Assembly (NCBI GenBank): GCA_964581355.1
Contig: CAZOOA010000009.1
Location: 1-64,000 of the forward strand
Origin: CAZOOA01 sp964581355
GTDB lineage: Bacteria > Bacillota > Dethiobacteria > DTU022 > UBA8154
DNA length: 64,000 nucleotides
Direction of reading: 5' to 3'
Position 1 is the stretch's first letter, and each line of letters begins with the position of its first letter. Shown piece after piece: positions 50,816 to 60,151 of the stretch. A model generated the notes under the pieces. It was not told the origin of the DNA and searched no databases. It saw only the letters and a program-made list of their open reading frames with translations. The position numbers and the translations under genes were made by a program.

Positions 50816-53662
50816 TCAAGAGATCAGTTTTAGCTTGCGGGCCAGGGCGACAGCCTGGGTTCTGCCCCGGACGCCTAATTTGCCGTAAATGTTGCTGGTG
50901 TGCCATTTTACCGTTCCCACAGAAAGAAAAAGCTTTTCCGAGATATCCTGGTTGGAGTATCCCCCGCTGATTAAATCCAGGACTTCCAACTCCCGGGCGC
51001 TGAGCTCTTCGGCCAGCCCCTGGTAAGAACTTTGCCTGGATGCTTCCTGGCTTGCTCCTGGACTTTCTACCGGGTTTTCCACTCCTGAAACCTGACTTGC
51101 GCCCGGTTCCATGTTCCGGAAGATAGTCCGGGCATAATCCAAGATTTTACTATTAACGGCAGGAGTTTTGCCTTTGTCCATTTTTTCTATTAGCCTGGAG
51201 AAAACAGGGGATAAAGCTTTGCCTTCATCCAAAAAGGCTTGAAAATATCCGCATTCTTCACCCAGCTGCAGGGCCTTTAACAGGCAGGATTCTGCCGCAT
51301 CCTGGTGTCCTTCTGCTTCTTCCAGGTGGGTTTTGACCAGCAGGGTTTCTACTAACAGACTGTTGTGCTCTACTGGTGCAGCCAGGCTTTCAATCTGTTC
51401 CAGTATGGCCCGGCCGCGGTTTATCGTACTGGCCCTACCCGAGGTTTCAGCGCCAGTTTGTGTGCCGGAACCGTCACGGGTTTTCTCCCTGTTTCCAGTT
51501 TTTGCCCCGGATGTATTTTTTTCGCTTTCTGCCAGCAGAAGACGTGCGAGGACCAGGTAGCCGGTTTCTTTTCCCCCCTGCACTTCCATATCTTCGGTAA
51601 CCCCCATCCCCGACAGTATGTTTTTGGCCTTGGATATTTCTTCCTGCTTCAGATGAATCCGGGCCTTCCAGGCAGCAGCAGGAAAAGAGATGAAAAGCGG
51701 CAGTTCCACTTCCAGGTTGATGCTTTCAATCTGTCTGATAGTCTGCAGGGCATCGGAGTACTTCCCCTGGGAAAATGAAAGCGCAATTTTAAAAAGGCAG
51801 TTCCAGGCCAGGGAAGGTTTCTGTGGTTCGCTGATAAAAAGACCCCGCTCTATGCACCGCTCTGCTTCTTCCAAGTCTCCTTTTTCCCGCAGCAATTCTC
51901 CCAGCAGGGTCCAGAGGAGTCCCACCCTGGGCATCCTGGAGAACCTTTCATCTCGGGCGATGCTTAGCATTTCCTGGGTAATGTCTTCCGCTTCTTTAAG
52001 CCTGCCCAGGTAACACAAACTGGTGCCCACTTTAAACCCGGAAGAGAGGGTGTAGCTGTGGCTGCCGTGTTTTTTGTTGTTCAGGTGGGCATCCTGGTAA
52101 AACCGGTATGCACCTTTGGGGTCTCCTGAAAAAAGCCTGGCATCGCCGGAAAAAATGGCAACATTGATCCGCCAAAAATTTCTTTTTGCCGGGAGCAGCT
52201 CAAGGGCTTTTTCGGCGTTCTCCTGGGCTTCCGGGAAGTTGTCAGAGTAGATATGGTAGTATGTTTTGACTACAGCCAAAATCCCCGCGATTTCCCCCTG
52301 CTCTGCCTTGCCTGCAGTTTCTTCGGCCAGGTCCAGGCAGGCCCTGGCTTCTTCTTTTCCTTGACGGTAAAGGTGAAACAAGGCTTTGTGGGCAGCCAGG
52401 CGTGGATATTTTTTCAACAGTTCCGGGGGGAAGCGGTCAAGGCTGCGGTTGAGCAGCCGGGTCCCTTCTGCCTGCAAGATTTCTTCATAATTGTCCTGGA
52501 GTATAACTGCTGTCTGCTCCAGGTTGTTGCCGGCGAGAAGATGACGGACGGCTTCGCCGGGCTCTTCTGCTTCCAGGAACCAGTTCCCAGCTTTTTCATG
52601 CAACCGGGCGGCTTTACCTGGAGATTTTTTTTCCAGTTGGTATACAAGCAGGTCGGCAAACAGGGGATGGTAGCGGTACCAGTAGCCCTGGTCATCCAGG
52701 GGGATGACAAATAAATTATCCCGTTCCAGGCTGGCCAGGACTTCTGCGCTGTCACTGCGTCTGGTGATTGCATCACAAAGAGGGGCGCTGAAGCGGGTTA
52801 AAATGGAAGTCTGCAAAAGAAAATCCTGGACTGTTTCCGGCTGCCTGGTAAAAACTTCTTCGCTTAAAAAATGGAGTATGTGCCGGTGGCTTCCGGCAAA
52901 GTTTTGGATAAACTCTTCTACATTGCGGCTGGCAGCAAGGGAAAAGGCCGCCAGCTGCAGCCCTGTAACCCAGCCTTCAGTTTTTTTGTACAGGGCATGT
53001 AATTGTGGCTCGCTGAGTTGAATACCTTTAAACCGGGACAGCAGCAGTCCCGTTTCTTCTTCGGAAAAAGTTAGCTCCCCCAGGCGGACTTCAACCATTT
53101 CGCCCCGGGCTCTCCAGCGGGATAATGGCCAGGGAGGGTCGGAACGGGTTACGACCACCAGGTGGTGCAGTGGGGGAAGATTTTCAATAAAAAAGACCAA
53201 ATCTTCATGGATCCGGGTATTGTTAACCAGGTGGTAATCATCAATAACCAGGTAAAGAGGCATTTCCAGGGCGAAAAGCTCGTTTAACAGGGGAATCAAA
53301 AGAGAGCGGGCATCGGAGGCAGATTCGGACAGGGATGAGCGCAGGGCTTCCAGGGGTCCACTACCCAGGTTGCTGCTCATTGTCTGCAGGGCGGTGATGA
53401 TGTAGGTCCAGAAGCGTGCAGGTTCATTGTCTTCTTCATCCAGGGCCACCCAGGCAACCCGCTCTTCACGTCCGGCAAACCAGCTCCGGACCAGGGTGGT
53501 TTTGCCAAAACCTGCAGGTGCTGAAACCAGGGTCAGAGGGCGGGTAAACCCTTCGCCTGCTGATAAATTCATCTCCAGTCGCTCTGTGAGCTGGGGCCTG
53601 GAAAGAATATTTGCGCCCAGGGGAGGGATGCTGGTTTTAATTCTTAAGATGTCGCCAATCAT
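50816..53662 (-). CDS. MalT-type LuxR family ATP-binding transcriptional activator
   Basis: 948 aa, GGAGG 9 nt before the ATG. An N-terminal STAND/NTPase with Walker A SAPAGFGKTT (residues 48-57) and Walker B-like LYLVIDDYHLV, a winged-helix and TPR-rich middle of about 500 residues, and a C-terminal LuxR helix-turn-helix (LSARELEVLDLISGGYSNQD and SVGTVKWHTSNIYGKLG). This is the size and order of MalT/LAL regulators, which oligomerise on ATP and inducer binding to activate promoters. A low-complexity linker (residues about 720-760, with many Gly, Thr and Ser) precedes the last TPRs. It is divergent from the PEP-synthase-like gene across 578 nt. Confidence 0.9.
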   Translation of the reverse strand: MIGDILRIKTSIPPLGANILSRPQLTERLEMNLSAGEGFTRPLTLVSAPAGFGKTTLVRSWFAGREERVAWVALDEEDNEPARFWTYIITALQTMSSNLGSGPLEALRSSLSESASDARSLLIPLLNELFALEMPLYLVIDDYHLVNNTRIHEDLVFFIENLPPLHHLVVVTRSDPPWPLSRWRARGEMVEVRLGELTFSEEETGLLLSRFKGIQLSEPQLHALYKKTEGWVTGLQLAAFSLAASRNVEEFIQNFAGSHRHILHFLSEEVFTRQPETVQDFLLQTSILTRFSAPLCDAITRRSDSAEVLASLERDNLFVIPLDDQGYWYRYHPLFADLLVYQLEKKSPGKAARLHEKAGNWFLEAEEPGEAVRHLLAGNNLEQTAVILQDNYEEILQAEGTRLLNRSLDRFPPELLKKYPRLAAHKALFHLYRQGKEEARACLDLAEETAGKAEQGEIAGILAVVKTYYHIYSDNFPEAQENAEKALELLPAKRNFWRINVAIFSGDARLFSGDPKGAYRFYQDAHLNNKKHGSHSYTLSSGFKVGTSLCYLGRLKEAEDITQEMLSIARDERFSRMPRVGLLWTLLGELLREKGDLEEAERCIERGLFISEPQKPSLAWNCLFKIALSFSQGKYSDALQTIRQIESINLEVELPLFISFPAAAWKARIHLKQEEISKAKNILSGMGVTEDMEVQGGKETGYLVLARLLLAESEKNTSGAKTGNREKTRDGSGTQTGAETSGRASTINRGRAILEQIESLAAPVEHNSLLVETLLVKTHLEEAEGHQDAAESCLLKALQLGEECGYFQAFLDEGKALSPVFSRLIEKMDKGKTPAVNSKILDYARTIFRNMEPGASQVSGVENPVESPGASQEASRQSSYQGLAEELSARELEVLDLISGGYSNQDISEKLFLSVGTVKWHTSNIYGKLGVRGRTQAVALARKLKLIS

Positions 53663-53942
53663 GACTTGAATTCCTCCTGGGCCAACTTTGCCTGAAAATG
53701 TAGAAAAAAAGAGAAAGATTTTTTTCCTCGGCCGGTTTGGTTGTTCAGAATTGCTTGTTCAAAGGGGTGTAAAACTAATTCGGCATGGCATTTAATTTCT
53801 CCTGTCAACAAGGAGCACGGCAGACACAAAAATTTATTAAATGTCGTTATTGAACAGATTGAACAGATTGAACAGATTAGGCCCTAATACAGTTGAGTAT
53901 TGCGCATTTTTGGCAAACTTTTCACCTGGTCGAAAAACCCTT

Positions 53943-53970
53943 ATGGTTCTGGCTTTGTCCAGGTTGGGAA
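53943..53970. repeat. dispersed repeat C, copy 3
   Basis: ATGGTTCTGGCTTTGTCCAG followed by GTTGGGAA; see 12590-12614 and 13385-13411. Confidence 0.55.
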
Positions 53971-53991
53971 CTCCAGCCTGGAGCTCTGACT

Positions 53992-54047
53992 GACCTGACT
54001 AAAGTCAGGTTGGATGGAAAGCCGAAAATCTGGACTTTAGTCAGGTC
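53992..54047. promoter_or_regulatory. 15-bp perfect inverted repeat, arms themselves palindromic
   Basis: GACCTGACTAAAGTC (53992-54006) and GACTTTAGTCAGGTC (54033-54047), 26-nt spacer. The left arm continues to make an 18-bp palindrome ACCTGACTAAAGTCAGGT, similar in form to lux boxes (ACCTG...CAGGT). Confidence 0.8.
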
Positions 54048-54240
54048 CCAAGCAAAGAAGCCTCCTATATAATAAAGACAGTTAATAATGAAACAGTCAC
54101 ATCAGAGCTGAGCAGCATACCAGTTACAACAGGATAAAGATAAGGAAAAAAGTCAATTCGGTTTGTAAAGCAGTATTGAGTTTGACCGGGTTAACAGGAA
54201 TAAAAATGAATCTACATTATTATGGGGAGGCACATCGATC

Positions 54241-56940
54241 ATGGATAAAGCCAGTTTGGGCCGGAAATTGGAAAACGGGGCAAAGGAAAACCAGTTGAAA
54301 AGCAATTCTTTGGAGAGGGGTATTGCCGTGGAGCAGAGCAGTTATACAATGCTGCTGGACCAGATCACCAAGGAGGATTTTCTCCTGGTCGGTGGCAAAG
54401 GAGCGAACCTGGGGGAGATGATCCGTGCAGGGCTGCCGGTCCCCGGTGGTTTTGTCTTACTGACCCATGCCTACAGGCAGTTTATTGAGGCGAACCAGTT
54501 GGGTCAGCGCATTAATCGTTTCCTGGAAGAAATCGACCATGATAACCTGTTGGAACTGGAACAAACAGCGGAAAAGATCCAGGCCCTGTTTGAAGACAGT
54601 GTCATCCCGGAAGATATCCTGGAGGAAATAGACAAAGCCTATGAAATAATTGGAAATGCTGAAGTGGCTGTCCGTTCCTCGGCCACGGCAGAAGATCTGC
54701 CGGGGACTTCTTTTGCCGGCCAGTACAATACCTACCTGAACGTCAAGGGCAGGGACGAACTTTATAAATACGTAAAAAAATGCTGGGCTTCATTGTGGAA
54801 TTACAGGGCCTTGTCTTACCGGATCAGGCAGAACATCGGCAACCACGACCTGGCCCACGGCGTTATCGTGCAGGCCATGGTCAATGCGGAGAAATCGGGG
54901 ATCTTGTTCACCGCAAACCCTGTCAACGGCAGGCGGGACCAGATGCTTTTAAACGCCTCCTGGGGCCTGGGGGAAGCTGTTGTGGGTGGCGAGGTCACCC
55001 CGGACCAGTGGGTGCTGGACAAAACAGCTAAAGGTGTTGTCCAGGAGCGTATCGCCAAAAAAGAAATCATGACAGTCAGGAAAGAAAAGGGTATAGAATT
55101 TGTCCCTGTGCCAGGCGAAAAACAAGAAGCGGTAACCCTTAACCGGGACGAAGTATCCCAAATGCTAAATTTCGGCCATGATGTTGAGCGCTATTTTGGC
55201 TCACCCCAGGATATTGAATGGGCTTATCAAAACGGCAAGTTCTACTTGGTTCAGACCCGTCCAGTTACTTCCCTGTACCCCATGCCTGAGGAAATTGAAA
55301 ACAAAAAAGGGCTCAGGGTATATATCAACTTCAACAATTATTCCCAGGCCATGCCGGAGCCCTTTACTCCCATGGGAGAAGAGGGCATCAGAATGATGCT
55401 TCAAGGGGTGGTTAACAAACTGGGCAGGAAGCGGACCCGGGGCGATAATATGTGGTGGTGCCAGGTCATCGGGGGAAGGGTGTTTTTAGATATTACCGAT
55501 TTTGTCAGGACGGAGAAAAGCTGGAACAAGTTCAAAAAGGTAGATCCCTCGGACAAAGACCCGGTAACAACAAAAGCACTGCTCCAGTTCCTGCAGCGAA
55601 ACAAAGAGGAGATCATTGATCCCAAACAGTCTGTTAAGCTGGCCGGGCTGCTTAACCTCAGGTTGGTGAAATTCCTGGCAGGTGCTGCAGTCAAATATTT
55701 TCACGGGATCTATTCGCCGGTAAAGGCCAGGGAAAAGGCCGTCGGGCTAGGTGACGGAATCATTGAACAACTCCAGGAGGAAAGGAAAAAGCTCCGGACC
55801 GTGGAAGATAAGCTGGATTTTATCCAGCGTAACGGCAGTGACCTGTTCACAGAAGGGTTTGGCATCGTCTTTTATGTTGCCGTCTCCTCCACTTATATCG
55901 AAAAAGCCAGAAAAATTATGGCAGAGCACCTGGAAGACACCTCGGACTTAAAGCATGTGGAAAAATCGGTCCCCTATAGCGCCACCACAGAGATGGGCAT
56001 GGAGATTCTGGAACTGGCCAAAATCTATGACCATAAAGGGAAAAGACCCCATCCCCAGGACAAAGAAATCAGGAAGTTTTTGGAGCAATACGGTCACCGG
56101 GCAGCCATTGAGCTGGATGTAGGAGTTCCGGTATGGAAGGAAAATCCGCAGTATGTCCTGGACCTGATCAACTCCTATATTGACAACCAAAACTACCAGG
56201 AAGCCATAGACAAATTCAACAGGGGAAAAGAAGAGGCTGCTTTGGCCATCGCCCGGATTAAAGCCCGCCTGGAGGCAGCAGGGCAGAAAAGAAAGGCCAG
56301 GAAAGTGGAAAAGCTGTTAAAAGACTTCAGGGAAATGTTTGGCATCCGGGAACAATCCAAGTTTTTTGTCCGGCAGTTTTTAAGCATCTTTAGGGAAGTG
56401 TTAATTGAAGTGGGTGAAGTTTTGGCTGAAGAAGGCAGAATAGAGGATAAGCTGGATGTATTCTATGTCACCGGGGAAGATATCCAGTCAAACCGGGACT
56501 TGAAAGCAATCGTGCGGGCAAATAAAGAGCAGTACCGGCTGAATATGAACAAAACAGCGCCCAGGCTTTTGACCAGCACCGGTGAAAGCATCCACGCGGC
56601 AACGGGGGAAACCGATGAAAACACCCTGGTGGGGATACCTGTATCCCCCGGTGTCTATGAGGGCAGGGTGCGGGTCCTGCGCAGCCCGGATGAAGGCCAT
56701 AAGCTGGAAAAAGGCGATATCCTGGTAACCGCCGGCACCAATCCTGCCTGGACACCGTTGTTTTTAAAACTGGGAGCCCTGGTCATGGAAACGGGCGGCC
56801 CCATCTCCCACGGCTCCGTTGTAGCCAGGGAATACGGTGTGCCGGCGGTGGCGGGCCTGGCAAAGGCCGCTGCACAGATCAAAGACGGCCAGGTTGTGCG
56901 GGTAAATGGCGAAACGGGCAGTGTGGAAATACTGAGTTAA
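54241..56940 (+). CDS. rph: rifampicin phosphotransferase-like / PEP-synthase-family protein
   Basis: 899 aa, GGGGAGG 10 nt before the ATG. Order: ATP-grasp PPDK N-terminal domain (LVGGKGANLGEMIRAGLPVP, VAVRSSATAEDLPGTSFAGQ, DIEWAYQNGKFYLVQTRPV), a large central helical domain (about 360-790), and a swivelling phospho-His domain at the C-terminus (NPAWTPLFLKLGALVMETGG, then PISHGSVVAREYGVPAVAG, with the catalytic His). There is no PEP-binding TIM barrel, which separates it from true PEP synthase (about 800 aa with barrel) and fits rifampicin phosphotransferases (about 870 aa). These transfer the beta-phosphate of ATP to rifamycins. The first 33 residues are an extra N-terminal tail. The MFS exporter 30-50 nt downstream supports a resistance or detoxification unit; an unknown natural substrate is possible. 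Confidence 0.8.
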   Translation: MDKASLGRKLENGAKENQLKSNSLERGIAVEQSSYTMLLDQITKEDFLLVGGKGANLGEMIRAGLPVPGGFVLLTHAYRQFIEANQLGQRINRFLEEIDHDNLLELEQTAEKIQALFEDSVIPEDILEEIDKAYEIIGNAEVAVRSSATAEDLPGTSFAGQYNTYLNVKGRDELYKYVKKCWASLWNYRALSYRIRQNIGNHDLAHGVIVQAMVNAEKSGILFTANPVNGRRDQMLLNASWGLGEAVVGGEVTPDQWVLDKTAKGVVQERIAKKEIMTVRKEKGIEFVPVPGEKQEAVTLNRDEVSQMLNFGHDVERYFGSPQDIEWAYQNGKFYLVQTRPVTSLYPMPEEIENKKGLRVYINFNNYSQAMPEPFTPMGEEGIRMMLQGVVNKLGRKRTRGDNMWWCQVIGGRVFLDITDFVRTEKSWNKFKKVDPSDKDPVTTKALLQFLQRNKEEIIDPKQSVKLAGLLNLRLVKFLAGAAVKYFHGIYSPVKAREKAVGLGDGIIEQLQEERKKLRTVEDKLDFIQRNGSDLFTEGFGIVFYVAVSSTYIEKARKIMAEHLEDTSDLKHVEKSVPYSATTEMGMEILELAKIYDHKGKRPHPQDKEIRKFLEQYGHRAAIELDVGVPVWKENPQYVLDLINSYIDNQNYQEAIDKFNRGKEEAALAIARIKARLEAAGQKRKARKVEKLLKDFREMFGIREQSKFFVRQFLSIFREVLIEVGEVLAEEGRIEDKLDVFYVTGEDIQSNRDLKAIVRANKEQYRLNMNKTAPRLLTSTGESIHAATGETDENTLVGIPVSPGVYEGRVRVLRSPDEGHKLEKGDILVTAGTNPAWTPLFLKLGALVMETGGPISHGSVVAREYGVPAVAGLAKAAAQIKDGQVVRVNGETGSVEILS

Positions 56941-56991
56941 GGGCAGGAGAAGGAGCCTGCACGGTTCATTATGACGGAAGGCGGATGGAAG

Positions 56992-58182
56992 ATGAAAAGC
57001 AAAAACATGTTGATCCTGTTTGTCAGCCTGGTTGTAGTCATGATCGGCTATGGAATCGCCATGCCTGTGCTCCCCTTTTATATCGACAGCATGGGCGGCA
57101 GAGGTATCCACTACGGCTTGCTGATTGCCAGCTACGGTTTGATGCAGCTGCTCTTTGCGCCCGTATGGGGAAGCTTATCCGATAAATACGGCAGGAAGCC
57201 CATCTTACTGGTGGGAATGATCGGCCTGGGTCTGGCCATGTTGCTTTTTGGCCTGGCTGTAAAATTGTGGATGCTCTATGCGGCCATGATTCTTTCCGGC
57301 AGCCTTTCTTCAGCCACGCTGCCCGCAGCCCAGGCTTACGCTGCAGACAGCACCACAAAAGAAGAAAGAGGGGGAGCCATGGGCAAGATTGGCGGCGCCA
57401 TTGGCCTGGGTGTGGTTTTGGGCCCCGGGCTGGGCGGGTTGCTGGCTTCCATGTCCCTGGCCATGCCTTTCTTTGTCGCTTCAGGATTTTGCCTGCTCAC
57501 TTTCCTTATTATCCTGGCCGGGCTGCCGGAATCCCTTGCCAAAAAAGACCGGTCCCAGTCCACTGAAATCAAGTTTATGCAGGTCCGGGGGTTGTGGCTG
57601 GCTGTTTTCTCGCCCATTGGTTTCGGTTTATTGGCTGCTTTTTTGGCCATTTTCGGACAGACTATCTTTACCAGCGTCTTTGGCCTCTATGCCCTGGCCA
57701 GGTTCGATTACGGGCCGGAGCAGGTCGGGACCATCTTGATGGCCATGGCCCTGATGTATGCCCTGGCCCAGGGCTTGATTGTGGGCCCTTTATCCAAAAA
57801 ATTTGGAGAAGAGAAGATCATCGCCCTGGCTTTGCTGGGCAGTTCCCTGGGGTTTGTCGTAATTTTGCTCACAAAAACATTCATCACCATCTTGCTGGCT
57901 ATTAGCGCCTTTATCCTGGTCAATTCCCTGCTAAAACCTTCAGCGCTGGCCTATGTTTCCAAGAATGCAGCCGGCAAGCAGGGGCAGGCCATGGGAGTTG
58001 CGGAATCGTACATGAGCCTGGGGCGCATCGCCGGGCCCATCTGGGGCGGGATGATCTTCGACGTCAACATCTTCTTCCCGTTCTTAAGCGGGGTGGTGCT
58101 TTTATTTATCGCCTTCCTGGCCACCCTGGGCAGAATAAAGGTGAAGCCAAAAGCATCTCCTGATCTTGAGTCAGGGCATTAA
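56992..58182 (+). CDS. MFS drug efflux transporter (TetA/multidrug-like)
   Basis: 396 aa from ATG at 56992; an in-frame ATG at 56971 is possible and neither has an ideal ribosome site. Twelve membrane helices. Motif A is GSLSDKYGRKPILLVG between helices 2 and 3, and motif C (GxxxGPxxGG) appears as GLGVVLGPGLGGLLA in helix 5, the signature of drug:H+ antiporters. Probably cotranscribed with the rifampicin-phosphotransferase-like gene and may export the modified or unmodified compound. Confidence 0.87.
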   Translation: MKSKNMLILFVSLVVVMIGYGIAMPVLPFYIDSMGGRGIHYGLLIASYGLMQLLFAPVWGSLSDKYGRKPILLVGMIGLGLAMLLFGLAVKLWMLYAAMILSGSLSSATLPAAQAYAADSTTKEERGGAMGKIGGAIGLGVVLGPGLGGLLASMSLAMPFFVASGFCLLTFLIILAGLPESLAKKDRSQSTEIKFMQVRGLWLAVFSPIGFGLLAAFLAIFGQTIFTSVFGLYALARFDYGPEQVGTILMAMALMYALAQGLIVGPLSKKFGEEKIIALALLGSSLGFVVILLTKTFITILLAISAFILVNSLLKPSALAYVSKNAAGKQGQAMGVAESYMSLGRIAGPIWGGMIFDVNIFFPFLSGVVLLFIAFLATLGRIKVKPKASPDLESGH

Positions 58183-58226
58183 GGGATAACTAGCGGTTGT
58201 AAGTGAACTGCTTTCGGATGCCGTAG

Positions 58227-59180
58227 TTACTTTTTTGAAAAGAATAATTTTTGCCAGATGGATTGAGACTGTAACTCTTCGGTTTTCTTCCGGACCTCTT
58301 TCATTTGGTTTTGCAGCCTGGATAGCTCTGTTTTCAGCTTGCTTTTTTCCGCAAGATTCTTTTCATGCTCCAACTGCAGGTATGAGCATTGTTCCTGCAG
58401 TTTTTTGTTTTCAGCTTTTAGTTTCTTTTTTTCCAGGAAGAATGCTTCTTCCTTTACTTTTAGTTTCCGTTTTGTGTCATTAAGCATTTCTTTCAGCCCT
58501 GCATAATCTTCCCGGCAGCTGGAGCATTCCTCTTTTAACCTGTTTAATTGTTTTTGATGCTGCAGTTTCAGGTTTTCCCTTTCAGCTTGATTTTGGACTA
58601 TGGATTCCTGCAGGGCTGCGTTATTTCTCTGCAGGCTAGCCGTCCGTTGAAGTAAAAAAGAAACCAGTGCTTCCAGCGTGGGGATGTAGTCAGGGCTGGA
58701 GTCTGTTTCACAGGAAGCAGGTGTGTTAGTGTTATTGTCGGGGCGGCTTTGGGGAGGAAACCCGGTAACCAGAACAAGGCTGCTGTGCGGCTTTTCTTCC
58801 TGAATGCTGCTGTTTCCCGGAAAAGAGCGAAGACGTAAAGGATAAAAATCCAGGGGAGCTCTCCGGGTTTTCCCCCATCTCCAGTTTATACCCTGATCCG
58901 TGGAAGTCAGGGCATAGAGACCATTCATATCGCTCCATTGTAAAGATATCTGCGTGTCCTGTTGGCTCAGCACTGCTACCGGCAGGACATTGGAGTGAAC
59001 TTCTGTCTGAAAGTGATATTCCGGCTTTGCTTCCTTGTCGAGGCAAGCGTAATTCAAGAATGAGGCGTTATCTTTATGGCTGATCCAGGCCAGGTGGAAA
59101 AAGATTTTGATTTTCCCGGCCTGGGCAAGAAGTGGCAGTTGTTCCATTTTATATTCAAGACCGGTGTTCATTTCCCCCAT
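58227..59180 (-). CDS. hypothetical protein with Asp-box-like segment and long coiled coil
   Basis: 317 aa. The first 110 residues contain beta-propeller-like sequence (KIKIFFHLAWISHKDNASFL, then ISLQWSDMNGLYALTSTDQG, with STDQGINWRWG matching an Asp-box SxDxGxxW). A linker (about 110-165) leads to a coiled coil of about 130 residues rich in Glu, Lys, Gln and Leu. No signal peptide is evident. The propeller part is too short to be a complete domain on its own. The function is unknown. The gene is divergent from another hypothetical gene at 59357. Confidence 0.6.
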   Translation of the reverse strand: MGEMNTGLEYKMEQLPLLAQAGKIKIFFHLAWISHKDNASFLNYACLDKEAKPEYHFQTEVHSNVLPVAVLSQQDTQISLQWSDMNGLYALTSTDQGINWRWGKTRRAPLDFYPLRLRSFPGNSSIQEEKPHSSLVLVTGFPPQSRPDNNTNTPASCETDSSPDYIPTLEALVSFLLQRTASLQRNNAALQESIVQNQAERENLKLQHQKQLNRLKEECSSCREDYAGLKEMLNDTKRKLKVKEEAFFLEKKKLKAENKKLQEQCSYLQLEHEKNLAEKSKLKTELSRLQNQMKEVRKKTEELQSQSIWQKLFFSKK

Positions 59181-59356
59181 CAGCGTTTCCCCCTGGCAGT
59201 GTTGTTCTGGCTGTTGGTTCCATTTATATATATGTGCTTGTAATAAAATATAGGAACATGGGAACCGGAAAAATAATAGTGCTGCACCCGTGTCGACTTC
59301 TGTGCATAACCTGTAATAGAGCTTATATGTACGGCTTAAAGAAAGGGGTTCTCAGG

Positions 59357-59998
59357 TTGAAATCAATGGGTAGCAGGCCGGGAAATAGGCAAACCCGTTT
59401 AAACTCCTGGATGGAGCGCACAGGGCAGAAGAGCAATGGACACTTTTCTGACAAGATGTATTTTCAAGCTGACAGCAATCAATCTAGCAACCTCTTCAAT
59501 GCACAGGATTTGAGTAAGGGCAAGCTGATCTACCAGGATGAAAAATCAAAAACCTATTTATTTGTTGAGCCTTCCGAGGACAGTAATCAGGACAGTGATG
59601 AAGAGGAAATGATAAAAACCGGTGAAGATACGGGAACAATATGGAACAGTGATTATAGTGATGTTGAAACAGAAGGACAAGGACAAGGTGAAGCAGGAGA
59701 ATTTTTTCCCGGGGGATCCCGGGCTTCCATTTCCATCGGTGGCCTTAATGCAGGCCTTTTAGAAAAAGGAGATTTCAGCAAGGTTAATTATTGGAGTGAA
59801 GCTGCCACAGGACAGTCCACCCCCAGGTTGGAAGCCCTTTTGGTAGAAATGAACAACCACCTGGAGGGAATAGAAAAAGTGCTGGAGCAATTGGACTCTC
59901 ACCTGCAAGTTCACTTATCTTCAACTCCAACTCCGGTAAAGAGCACGCCTTTGCTGGAAAGAATTGCGCAGCGGCTGAAAAGTTTGTTGAAGGGATAA
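59357..59998 (+). CDS. hypothetical protein, acidic, possibly spore- or envelope-associated
   Basis: 213 aa from TTG at 59357, which lies 8 nt after AAAGGGG; upstream in-frame ATGs (59327) are possible and the still longer frame to 59132 covers promoter DNA. A low-complexity acidic middle (SEDSNQDSDEEEMIKTGED) is followed by a C-terminal amphipathic segment with heptads (RLEALLVEMNNHLEGIEKVL). No motif is recognised. It ends in front of a strong bidirectional terminator at 60050-60095. Confidence 0.5.
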   Translation: MKSMGSRPGNRQTRLNSWMERTGQKSNGHFSDKMYFQADSNQSSNLFNAQDLSKGKLIYQDEKSKTYLFVEPSEDSNQDSDEEEMIKTGEDTGTIWNSDYSDVETEGQGQGEAGEFFPGGSRASISIGGLNAGLLEKGDFSKVNYWSEAATGQSTPRLEALLVEMNNHLEGIEKVLEQLDSHLQVHLSSTPTPVKSTPLLERIAQRLKSLLKG

Positions 59999-60049
59999 AA
60001 ACCTTTGTGGTATCTGAGCAGCCATGATTTGATTGCACGACACAGCACG

Positions 60050-60100
60050 AAGTAAACCCAAGCTGTTTTGCTATGCAGACAGCTTGGGTTTACTTCTTTA
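60050..60100. terminator. bidirectional terminator with 17-bp perfect stem
   Basis: AAGTAAACCCAAGCTGT (60050-60066) and ACAGCTTGGGTTTACTT (60079-60095), 12-nt loop, T-rich to the right and A-rich to the left. It separates two convergent genes. Confidence 0.85.
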
Positions 60101-60151
60101 GTCCGAATATAATTTCTTCTACAGGGGCAGTTTCTTCTTGTTAATCATGAT

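Larger units (their letters stand above)
53663..54240. promoter_or_regulatory. regulatory spacer with lux-box-like palindrome and tandem repeat
   Basis: No gene. Contents: ATTGAACAG three times in tandem (53849-53875); repeat C copy 3 (53943-53970); palindrome ACCTGACTAAAGTCAGGT (53993-54010); its first 15 bases with the G before them are repeated inverted at 54033-54047 (GACTTTAGTCAGGTC); TATAAT at 54068-54073 without a recognisable -35, the second arm lying where the -35 would be. This suggests an activator-dependent promoter for the gene at 54241. Confidence 0.5.

Noticed and set aside
53849..53878. Tandem ATTGAACAG units as a CRISPR-like array
   Set aside because: Units are 9 bp with no spacers; the same holds for the TTCC tract at 34328-34363. 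No CRISPR array or cas gene is in the window.
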